From a bacterium (GTDB taxonomy: Bacteria > Desulfobacterota > Binatia > UBA12015), in the NCBI GenBank assembly GCA_029976905.1, contig JAPOLW010000152.1, positions 1 to 8,092 of the forward strand: a stretch of DNA of 8,092 bases. Reading direction: 5' to 3'. Under the pieces are notes generated by a model, which worked only from the letters and a program-made list of their open reading frames with translations, searched no databases and was not told where the DNA came from. A program made the translations under genes and the position numbers. Below are positions 1 through 5,446 of this stretch, piece after piece (the first letter of the stretch is position 1; the number at the start of each line of letters is the position of its first letter).

Positions 1-587
1 GCGGCAGCACGATGTCCGGCTCGCAGCCAATACCGTGGTTCCCCCAGCGAATGCCCGACGGCCAGGACGCGGCTTGCATCGATTCTTCCGTAGAGCGGGT
101 CCGCCGGGTCGCGATGGGCGGCGAAGAGGGCGTCGATCACGAAGGACAAATCCCGCGGCTGCTCGACCGTGTCGCCGATGCCCGTACCATGGCCGCCGGG
201 CGCGTCCTGGTTGGTGAGGGGAAAGGTGACCGCGGCCACCACGTAGCCCGCCGCCGCGAGACGCTTGCCGACCTCGTCGAATCGCTCGGTGCGGCCGCCG
301 AAGCCGTGCGCCAGCAGGATCAGAGCACAGCGGGAACCGCGACACGCGGGACGGCGCGGCGGCGTCTCGGCAAACCAGATCCGCGTCGCGAGCCGGCGCT
401 CGGGGCGTCCGGCGAAATCGGCGTTGGGCGGCGTCACGCGCGCCGGGTCGACGAAGGTGCGCTCCTGTTCGCGGACGTCCTCGAGAGCGACCGCGCTCGA
501 CGCATCACCAAGATCGACGTCCCCACACGACGCCAGCGCGACCGTCGCTCCGAGGACCGCACATCCAACGAGAGCTCGTCGCCCCAT
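1..587 (-). CDS. Alpha/beta hydrolase lipoprotein (chlorophyllase/lipase-type), 3' truncated by window edge, probable frameshift
   Basis: Predicted serine esterase or lipase anchored as a lipoprotein. The ATG at 587 is backed by a GAGGAG ribosome binding site 7 nt upstream. The N-terminus is a short lipoprotein signal with two arginines, a hydrophobic core and a lipobox (LASC, Cys21). The oxyanion-hole region reads LLAHGFGG (residues about 91-98), followed by GYVVAAVTFPLTN, a QPRDLSFVID helix and the nucleophile elbow GHSLG with Ser180. This order is typical of dienelactone hydrolase/chlorophyllase-like families. Directly after GHSLG the open frame reads EPRYWLRAGHRAA, which is not family-like. 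If one G is added to the five-G run (positions 41-45), it reads GGTTVLAASRTSCCR, which continues the expected GHSLGG helix and a CCR motif I recall from related lipases. The gene is therefore either a real pseudogene or affected by a homopolymer sequencing error. The rest of the gene, including the catalytic Asp and His, lies outside the window. It follows the copper-binding gene by 55 bp and may share its transcript. Substrate unknown. Confidence 0.82.
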   Translation of the reverse strand, partial: MGRRALVGCAVLGATVALASCGDVDLGDASSAVALEDVREQERTFVDPARVTPPNADFAGRPERRLATRIWFAETPPRRPACRGSRCALILLAHGFGGRTERFDEVGKRLAAAGYVVAAVTFPLTNQDAPGGHGTGIGDTVEQPRDLSFVIDALFAAHRDPADPLYGRIDASRVLAVGHSLGEPRYWLRAGHRAA

Positions 588-594
588 GCTACTG

Positions 595-600
595 CTCCTC
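595..600 (-). promoter_or_regulatory. Ribosome binding site of the alpha/beta hydrolase
   Basis: GAGGAG on the minus strand, 7 nt before the ATG at 587. It is one of the two strong Shine-Dalgarno sequences in the window and fixes the hydrolase start. Confidence 0.7.
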
Positions 601-642
601 ATTGTTCTCTCCACGATACGCGGCCCGGGAGCACGGGCGCCT

Positions 643-1014
643 TCACTTCGCGAGCGTAAGCTCGGTTTGCGCGGGAAGGAGTTTCAGCGAGGTCACCAGC
701 AGCGGAACCGGCCCCGCCCAGCGCGACTCGAACGTAAAGGCGACCTTCGACCCGGGCCCGGCGCCGGCCAGGGAAACACCTTCGGCGATCGTGAACGGCA
801 TGGTCATCGACCCCATGCCCGTCACCGCACCGTCGACGCCGACGAACTCGGGAATCGCCTCGTGGAGGATCCGGACGTGATCGTCGGTGCGATCCTGGAG
901 TCGCTCGATCCGACCCCGGGTCGTGTAGACGTGATCGGGCGCCGGCAGCGGCGGCGCCGGAGGGGTGCACCCAAGGGCGGCCATTGTGAGAAGGAAGACG
1001 ACCCAATTGCGCAT
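643..1014 (-). CDS. CusF-like copper-binding lipoprotein/periplasmic protein
   Basis: A 123-residue exported protein resembling the CusF_Ec copper-binding family, small OB-fold proteins that bind Cu(I) in the periplasm. The N-terminus (MRNWVVFLLTMAALGC) is a short signal with a weak lipobox at Cys16, followed by a Pro-rich linker. The folded part begins near TTRGRIERL (residues 31-39). It then has HEAIPEF (His51) and the hallmark MGSMTMPF (Met67, Met70, Met72), where His and Met residues act as copper ligands in this family. It ends with the strand GSKVAFTFE (about 89-96). The start at 1014 was preferred to the in-frame ATG at 1137 because it gives a clean signal peptide; the extra 41 residues are Arg/Pro-rich translated spacer. 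No good Shine-Dalgarno is visible. No Cus/Cop efflux pump or SCO gene is present in the window, so it is an orphan here, probably leading the transcript into the hydrolase. The family is well supported; the metal and partner are inferred. Confidence 0.85.
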   Translation of the reverse strand: MRNWVVFLLTMAALGCTPPAPPLPAPDHVYTTRGRIERLQDRTDDHVRILHEAIPEFVGVDGAVTGMGSMTMPFTIAEGVSLAGAGPGSKVAFTFESRWAGPVPLLVTSLKLLPAQTELTLAK

Positions 1015-1080
1015 ACCCCGGGGGTACCAGATGCGGTCCCGTCGTCCCAGGCATTGCGGAGCGGCGGTGGAGGCGGGTGC

Positions 1081-1094
1081 CCCCCGGCCGGGGG
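1081..1094. promoter_or_regulatory. 14-bp perfect palindrome in the copper-gene/nudC divergent intergenic region
   Basis: CCCCCGGCCGGGGG is a perfect inverted repeat lying 67 bp from the copper-binding gene start and 78 bp from the nudC start, roughly central in the divergent spacer. It could be an operator for a dimeric regulator, but its bases are only G and C, so chance in a GC-rich genome is a real alternative. Confidence 0.3.
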
Positions 1095-1136
1095 AAGGCC
1101 GCCGACCGCGCTCCGATCTCCCGGGCGGACGGGCCA

Positions 1137-1165
1137 TTGAAGGAGAAGGCCCCGTGGCCTAGCGT
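1137..1165 (+). promoter_or_regulatory. Possible sigma-70-type promoter for nudC, consistent with leaderless start
   Basis: TTGAAG (1137-1142) and TAGCGT (1160-1165) are separated by 17 bp. Transcription starting 6-7 bases after the second box would begin at or next to the GTG start codon at 1172. Matches to the consensus boxes are 4/6 and 3/6, so support is weak. It would explain why no Shine-Dalgarno sits at a useful distance from the GTG. Confidence 0.25.
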
Positions 1166-1171
1166 TCAGTC

Positions 1172-2071
1172 GTGCCTACGCCCTACGTTTTCGCTGGAAA
1201 CCCCCTGGACCGCCTCGACGCCCGACGGCGCGACTCCGACTGGATCTCGTCGCGTCTCCGGGATCGATCGAGCCGTTTTCTCGCCGTCGCGGGGCTGGCT
1301 CCCGCCGTCCGCGAGCATACCCTGATCTGGTGCGGCAGCGAGGCGCTCGACGCGCGCGCCCCGGGGAGCGAACCCGTCTTCCTCGGCGTCCGCGGCGACC
1401 AGGCCCACTTCGCGGTCGACGTCACCGGCACCGAGGACCCGGCGGCCCGGCTCGGCCTGGCAGACGCCGAATTCCCCGACCTGCGCGCCATCGCCGGCGC
1501 ACTGCCCGCCGAGGATGCCTCGATCGCGGCGCAGGCCCGCCACCTGGTCGACTGGCACGGGCGGCATCGTTTCTGCCCGGGTTGCGGCGAGCCCACGCAG
1601 TCCAAGGATGCGGGTTGGGCGCGATTCTGCACGGCGTGCTCGACCGACCACTTCCCGCGCACCGACCCCGTCGCGATCATGCTGGTGCACCGCGGCGACC
1701 GCTGCCTGCTCGGACGCCAGCCCTCGTGGCCCAAGCCCTTCTTCTCCGCCCTGGCCGGCTTCGTCGAGCCCGGAGAAACGCTGGAGGAAACCGTCCGCCG
1801 GGAGGTGAAGGAAGAGGCGGGCGTCGACGTCGGAGCGGTCGCCTACCACTCGTCGCAGCCGTGGCCCTTCCCCGCTTCGCTGATGCTCGGCTGCATGGCC
1901 GAAGCGATCAGCGAGGAGATCGTCGTCGACGGCTCCGAACTCGAGGAGGCCGCCTGGTTCTCGCGCGAGGACGTGGTGCGCTCGCTTCGCCGTCCCAGCG
2001 ACGTCCTCGCCGTCCCGCCGCGCATGGCAATCGCCCACCAACTGCTGCGGGCCTGGGTCGAGGCGGACTGA
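1172..2071 (+). CDS. nudC: NADH pyrophosphatase NudC (Nudix hydrolase)
   Basis: A 299-residue NudC, which hydrolyses NAD(H) to NMN(H) plus AMP and, in characterised homologues, removes NAD caps from RNA. It is cytoplasmic. Domains in order: an N-terminal NudC-specific domain (about 1-125); a zinc ribbon with Cys135, Cys138, Cys153 and Cys156; and a Nudix domain. The Nudix box runs from Gly196 to Val218 and fits GX5EX7REUXEEXGU exactly, with Glu211, Glu214 and Glu215 as metal ligands. The NudC signature SQPWPFP follows at 228-234. Length is slightly above the usual 255-280 residues because of the N-terminal part. An in-frame TAG at 1160-1162 rules out any earlier start, so the GTG at 1172 is the first candidate. 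The AAGGAG at 1140 is 26 nt away, too far to serve, so translation may be leaderless. It is divergent from the copper-binding gene and convergent with the porin gene. Confidence 0.97.
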   Translation: MPTPYVFAGNPLDRLDARRRDSDWISSRLRDRSSRFLAVAGLAPAVREHTLIWCGSEALDARAPGSEPVFLGVRGDQAHFAVDVTGTEDPAARLGLADAEFPDLRAIAGALPAEDASIAAQARHLVDWHGRHRFCPGCGEPTQSKDAGWARFCTACSTDHFPRTDPVAIMLVHRGDRCLLGRQPSWPKPFFSALAGFVEPGETLEETVRREVKEEAGVDVGAVAYHSSQPWPFPASLMLGCMAEAISEEIVVDGSELEEAAWFSREDVVRSLRRPSDVLAVPPRMAIAHQLLRAWVEAD

Positions 2072-2102
2072 GACAGCGGCTACGGGCCCCGAACGAACCG
2101 AC

Positions 2103-2147
2103 GACGGGATGCGTCCGCGCTCTCGCGGGCGCGCCTACGCCCCCGTC
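2103..2147. terminator. Long imperfect hairpin between convergent nudC and porin genes
   Basis: In the 80-bp spacer between the two stop codons, GACGGG (2103-2108) pairs with CCCGTC (2142-2147), GCGT (2111-2114) pairs with ACGC (2137-2140), and CGCGC (2116-2120) pairs with GCGCG (2129-2133) around an 8-nt loop. Its position suggests a shared terminator for both strands. There is no T-tract on either side, so it would not be a classical intrinsic terminator. Confidence 0.4.
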
Positions 2148-2151
2148 GCGC

Positions 2152-3594
2152 TCAGATCTGGATCTGGAAGCGCGTCTGGAAGATGTGCAGGGTACCGTCC
2201 TGCGGACCACCCTGGACGTCCGAGACGCCGTACTCGAAGAGGAAGCGGCTGTACCGATTGAGGTACCAGTTGACGCCGGTCATGAAGGTCGTCACACGCC
2301 CGCCGTCGACCCGCCCCTCGCTCAGGTCGGTATAGGAGACGCGCCCGGCCACCTCCCACGCACCGGTCTGCCAATCGCCCCAGTACAACGGCCGCCGCGG
2401 CAGGACGCGCCCGAAGATCGCCGACGCCCGGTTGAAGGGGCGCGACTCTCCGGTCAAGAACCAGCTCGCCTCGCCATAGACCCCCCAGAAAAGAGGGTCC
2501 CCCTCCTCCGCCGAACGAACCGACGATCCCATCAACTCGCTCTGCAGCGACAACGGGCCGTCCACCCAGGCCGCCTCCAGCCCGAAGAGAACGGCGCTGT
2601 CGGCCGAGACGTCGCCGGTGTCGATGATCCGGGGCGCCAGGAAGCTCTCGGGGCGCGACTGGTAGCGCACCCGCTCCTGGCCCGCGAAGACGACGCTCGA
2701 ACTCACGCCGAGGTGAAGAAGGTTCTGTCGCGCATACCAGCGGTCGAAAATCGGAAGCCCGGTCAGACGCGCGACGATTCGGTTGACGCTCCGCGAAGCG
2801 TCCCCCACGGGCACGCTTTGCGTATCGGCGAACCATCCCAACTGCCAGGTGAGACGACGGTCGAAAGCATCGTTGGCGATCTGCACACCGCCTTTGCTGC
2901 CGGGCGCAAAGGACTCCGAGGGGGTCGCGGTCTCCATGAATGGACGGTTGCCGCTGCCCGTGAGCTGGGCGAGTCCCATGGGCGCCGTGAATTGGCCGAG
3001 CTTGAGGGTGCCGACCCACGGCAGGTCGGTGAGCCAGAGGTAGGCGTCGTCGACGAAGAAGCGCCCCCGTTCGATTCCGAGATCGATCGCGAAAAGGATC
3101 GGATACGCGAGATCCAGCTCCCCGGTCGTGTAGAAGAAGAGACGCCGCACGTCGACGCCGCCGTGGACCTCCTCGATGCCCCGGGAGACGTAGCCCGCGC
3201 CGTCGAGTTGAAAGCGAAGGCCGATGCGACCGTCGAGGTGCCCGGATCGGCCGAAGAGGCGAATCTCGTCGGCAACGCCATAATTGGCACCACGCTTCCA
3301 GAACAAGCGGAGATCGAGCCCCTGCCAGGGAGAGACCTCGATGCCTTCGGACACCATCGCCCGGAGTTGATCGATCGGCTCGATGTCCTCCTCTGCTGCT
3401 TCGACGGTCACGTCGGTGGCGGCACCGTGGGGCATGTCCCCCGCAGCGAATTGCTCTGCCTCTACTTCTTGAACGGCGAGGTCGGCCGAGTGCGCGACGT
3501 CACTTGCGCTCGGTCCACCTTCTTCCGTCGCCGACGCCCGACTCGCCAGACACGCGACCAGCACGAGCCCAGCGACACCGAATGCCCTCCCCAT
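2152..3594 (-). CDS. OprP/OprO-type outer membrane porin (phosphate-selective porin family)
   Basis: A 480-residue predicted trimeric beta-barrel porin. From the ATG at 3594, residues 1-22 (MGRAFG...SRASA) form a signal peptide with an ASA cleavage site. Then comes an acidic, low-complexity segment (about 23-80) rich in Glu, Asp and Ala. The barrel holds the family's best landmark at about 198-239: LKLGQFTAPMGL, LTGS, FMETA.P and ESFAPG.KGGVQI, which matches the porin O/P pattern. Many alternating hydrophobic/polar strands follow, and the protein ends in FQTRFQIQI, an outer-membrane-type final strand but with Ile rather than Phe as last residue. A GTG at 3615 would add 7 residues and leave only 3 bp to the amidohydrolase stop; the ATG was chosen because it gives a normal-length signal peptide. 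Neither start has a strong Shine-Dalgarno, so translation may be coupled. Porins of this family pass phosphate, polyphosphate or other anions; the true substrate cannot be read from sequence. The adjacent amidohydrolase hints at an organic substrate. Confidence 0.88.
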   Translation of the reverse strand: MGRAFGVAGLVLVACLASRASATEEGGPSASDVAHSADLAVQEVEAEQFAAGDMPHGAATDVTVEAAEEDIEPIDQLRAMVSEGIEVSPWQGLDLRLFWKRGANYGVADEIRLFGRSGHLDGRIGLRFQLDGAGYVSRGIEEVHGGVDVRRLFFYTTGELDLAYPILFAIDLGIERGRFFVDDAYLWLTDLPWVGTLKLGQFTAPMGLAQLTGSGNRPFMETATPSESFAPGSKGGVQIANDAFDRRLTWQLGWFADTQSVPVGDASRSVNRIVARLTGLPIFDRWYARQNLLHLGVSSSVVFAGQERVRYQSRPESFLAPRIIDTGDVSADSAVLFGLEAAWVDGPLSLQSELMGSSVRSAEEGDPLFWGVYGEASWFLTGESRPFNRASAIFGRVLPRRPLYWGDWQTGAWEVAGRVSYTDLSEGRVDGGRVTTFMTGVNWYLNRYSRFLFEYGVSDVQGGPQDGTLHIFQTRFQIQI

Positions 3595-3611
3595 CCACAC
3601 GCTCGCCGACG

Positions 3612-3628
3612 GCACGCGTCATGCGTGC
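3612..3628 (-). other. Intercistronic hairpin enclosing the amidohydrolase stop codon
   Basis: GCACGC (3612-3617) and GCGTGC (3623-3628) form a perfect 6-bp stem around 5 bases. The loop plus the stem edge contains the amidohydrolase TGA (3621-3619), and the far arm contains the alternative porin GTG (3615-3613). It could influence translational coupling or transcript processing, but chance cannot be excluded. Confidence 0.3.
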
Positions 3629-4803
3629 TGCGGCGGCAACCAGACGCGATCGGGCGCCTCGACGCCGTACAGTTGCGCGGCGTTGTCGAAGAGGAGCTTG
3701 CGGCGGGTCTCGTCGGGTTGCCCCGCGAGGCCGGCGTCGATCTTCTCGCGCACGTTCCCATAGAGACAGACGGGATGCGGGTAGTCGGTCTCGAAAAGAA
3801 CCTTGTCCGCGCCAATCCGATCGAGCAGATGCCGCGGCGCGAACTCCTCGAAGAAATAGCAACCGAAGACCTGACGGGCGAAGTACTCGCTCGGCTTCAT
3901 CTCGAATTCGGGACGCTCGTCGGCCACACCCGAGTACTCGAAGGCGTAGTCCGCCGCCTCCAGAAGGAACGGCAGAAAGCCGATCCCACTTTCGACCGAG
4001 ATCACCCGCAACCGCGGAAAGCGCGCGAGCACACCAGAGAGAAGGAGGTCGGCCAACTGCTTACCGTTCTCCAGAAAGAGACCCACGGCCGTGCGCGCGT
4101 TGACGGCGCGCAGACCATAGGCCTCGACCCGCTCGGCACTATACTCCTCGGTGAGATTGCCACTGCCGATGTGGAAGCTCACCGGCAGGCCGGTCTCCTG
4201 AGCGGCGTGCCAGATCGGATCCCAGTGACGCGCGGCGAGCACCGGCTGGCCGAAGCGCTGCGGCTCGCCGGTGAAGAGGATCCCTTTGTGTCCGGCGGCC
4301 GCACAACGCTCGATCTCGCGCGCCGAGGCAACGGGATCCCAGAAGGGCGTGGCGCAGATCGGAATGAAGCGGCGCGGGTCCACCTCGATCCAGTCCAGGA
4401 GGAAATCGTTGTAGGCCTGGACACACGCCAGCATGAGCTCGGGATCGCCAAGACCGAGGAAGGCTTCGTTGCCGAAGCCGCCGACGTTTGGATACAGCGC
4501 CATGGCCCAGATGCCGATCTGGTCCATGTAGGCGAGCCGTGCCCGCGCGTCATAGGCGGCCGGCGGGACCTCCGAGAAACCAGTGGGGGCCGCTGGAAAT
4601 GGTTCGGGCCAGCCGGCGACCGCGGTATGCCCGATGGGAACGGGGGCCGAGCCGTCTCCGATCTGCCAGACCTCGAATCCGTATTCGGGGCTGCGCACCA
4701 CGCGGGGGGCCCGGTCCTGGAACTTCGCCGGGAGCCGCGCACTCCAGGTGTCCGGAGGTTCAGTGATGTGCGTGTCGGCATCGATGACCCAGTCGGTGTG
4801 CAT
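3619..4803 (-). CDS. Amidohydrolase-2 family metal-dependent hydrolase/decarboxylase
   Basis: A 394-residue cytoplasmic TIM-barrel enzyme of the Amidohydrolase_2 family, which includes ACMSD-like decarboxylases and related hydrolases. Visible motifs: DADTHITEP at 8-16, with Asp10 and His12 as the first-strand metal site; IPICATPFWDP at 147-157; the barrel His in FHIGSGN (His211); SVESGIGFLP (269-278); and FETDYPHP (337-344), where Asp340 is the usual catalytic metal-binding Asp. The C-terminal NAAQLYG (374-380) is the standard family closing motif. There is no signal peptide. The ATG at 4803 has a clear GGGAGG ribosome binding site 5 nt upstream. The gene sits 65 bp after the small membrane protein gene and directly before the porin gene, so an operon is likely. 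The family commonly acts on aromatic or carboxylated ring compounds, but I cannot assign a substrate. Confidence 0.93.
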   Translation of the reverse strand: MHTDWVIDADTHITEPPDTWSARLPAKFQDRAPRVVRSPEYGFEVWQIGDGSAPVPIGHTAVAGWPEPFPAAPTGFSEVPPAAYDARARLAYMDQIGIWAMALYPNVGGFGNEAFLGLGDPELMLACVQAYNDFLLDWIEVDPRRFIPICATPFWDPVASAREIERCAAAGHKGILFTGEPQRFGQPVLAARHWDPIWHAAQETGLPVSFHIGSGNLTEEYSAERVEAYGLRAVNARTAVGLFLENGKQLADLLLSGVLARFPRLRVISVESGIGFLPFLLEAADYAFEYSGVADERPEFEMKPSEYFARQVFGCYFFEEFAPRHLLDRIGADKVLFETDYPHPVCLYGNVREKIDAGLAGQPDETRRKLLFDNAAQLYGVEAPDRVWLPPQHA

Positions 4804-4808
4804 GACAT

Positions 4809-4814
4809 CCTCCC
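4809..4814 (-). promoter_or_regulatory. Ribosome binding site of the amidohydrolase
   Basis: GGGAGG on the minus strand ends 5 nt before the ATG at 4803. It is a strong Shine-Dalgarno match and fixes the amidohydrolase start. Confidence 0.7.
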
Positions 4815-4868
4815 GTTTGCGTTCCTACTGAATGCGCGGTCCTGCGGCGGCCGGGAAATCCGGTCGGA

Positions 4869-5285
4869 TCAGCGGGCGACCGACTCGTCGAAGATCACGC
4901 CGGCCCGCCAGTAGGCCACGGTAGCGCCGGCGAAGAGAACACCGCTCGCGACCGCCCCGAGGAGACTGCCGCGCGCGTCGAGCAGATTCCAGACGACCAT
5001 CGCGATCACGACCTGCACCAGGTAGACCGTTCCCCACAGCCGCATCCAGGGCCGCATGCGCCACAGGCCGTAGGTGAACAGACCGTAGATGGCCCAATGC
5101 AGCGGCTCGGTGGCCTTGGCCCACCATCCCGTGAGAACGAAGCCGAACCAGACCTCCTGGTCCCGGGCGACCGGCTTCACGAAGAGGTCCCAGGGCGTGT
5201 AGACGATCGTCATGAACGCGCAGAACACCAAAAGCGCATTCGCCCACCAGGGACGGGCCAGCGCCGTTTCCGGCCGAGACTCCAT
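4869..5285 (-). CDS. Uncharacterised small four-helix membrane protein
   Basis: I do not recognise this 138-residue protein. It has about four hydrophobic helices at residues 14-30, 62-76, 83-101 and 107-126. Between the first two lies a conspicuous segment, YTPWDLFVKPVARDQEVWFG (29-48), followed by TGWWAKATEPLHW, which is rich in Trp and likely the conserved or functional part. The short C-terminal tail ends FDESVAR. No enzyme, transporter or cofactor motif is evident. The open frame extends upstream to 5552, but that part is Arg/Pro/Gly-rich and overlaps the 5' end of bpt on the other strand; the ATG at 5285 is where membrane-protein composition begins. Only a weak AGG precedes it. It is the first gene of the minus-strand set ending in the porin, with 65 bp to the amidohydrolase, and is divergent from bpt. 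Whether it belongs functionally with either neighbour is unknown. Confidence 0.78.
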   Translation of the reverse strand: MESRPETALARPWWANALLVFCAFMTIVYTPWDLFVKPVARDQEVWFGFVLTGWWAKATEPLHWAIYGLFTYGLWRMRPWMRLWGTVYLVQVVIAMVVWNLLDARGSLLGAVASGVLFAGATVAYWRAGVIFDESVAR

Positions 5286-5310
5286 GATGCCTAAAGGACC
5301 TCGAATCCGC

Positions 5311-5352
5311 GGTCGGCGCAAGCACCGGGGCGGAGGTCGGCGCACGCATCGG
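5311..5352. repeat. Imperfect 18-bp tandem direct repeat, 24-bp period, upstream of bpt
   Basis: GGTCGGCGCAAGCACCGG (5311-5328) recurs as GGTCGGCGCACGCATCGG (5335-5352), 16 of 18 bases identical, with starts 24 bp apart. It lies in the 161-bp divergent region between the membrane protein gene and bpt, beginning 25 bp upstream of the membrane protein ATG. It may be a paired protein-binding site or a simple duplication. Confidence 0.5.
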
Positions 5353-5361
5353 CCCGGGGAC

Positions 5362-5381
5362 CGGCCGGTGGCGACCGGCCG
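5362..5381. other. 8-bp-stem hairpin in the bpt upstream region
   Basis: CGGCCGGT (5362-5369) and ACCGGCCG (5374-5381) form a perfect 8-bp stem around a GGCG tetraloop, 65 bp before the bpt GTG. No T-tract follows, so it is unlikely to be a simple intrinsic terminator. An operator or 5'-leader structure are both possible; the high GC raises the chance of coincidence. Confidence 0.35.
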
Positions 5382-5446
5382 AGGGCCTATCCGGCGGAGG
5401 CCGGGGGCGACTTCTAACGGCGCCGCGCAGCATGTAGGGTCCGTCC

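Noticed and set aside
1015..1137. N-terminal extension of the copper-binding protein from the ATG at 1137
   Set aside because: The extra 41 residues are Arg/Pro-rich spacer translation and would bury the signal peptide that starts at 1014.
12..1140. Plus-strand open frames over the left end of the window
   Set aside because: They are antisense to the hydrolase and copper-binding genes, have Arg-rich low-complexity products and show no recognisable motif.
2135..3019. A 294-residue minus-strand frame inside the porin gene
   Set aside because: It shares the strand but not the frame of the porin, whose frame has a signal peptide and family motifs.
1330..4914. A 1194-residue open frame on the plus strand
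   Set aside because: It runs through the 3' part of nudC out of frame and antisense to the porin and amidohydrolase genes. Its product is Arg/Pro/Gly-rich with no domain, as expected from GC-biased codon use leaving a complementary frame open.
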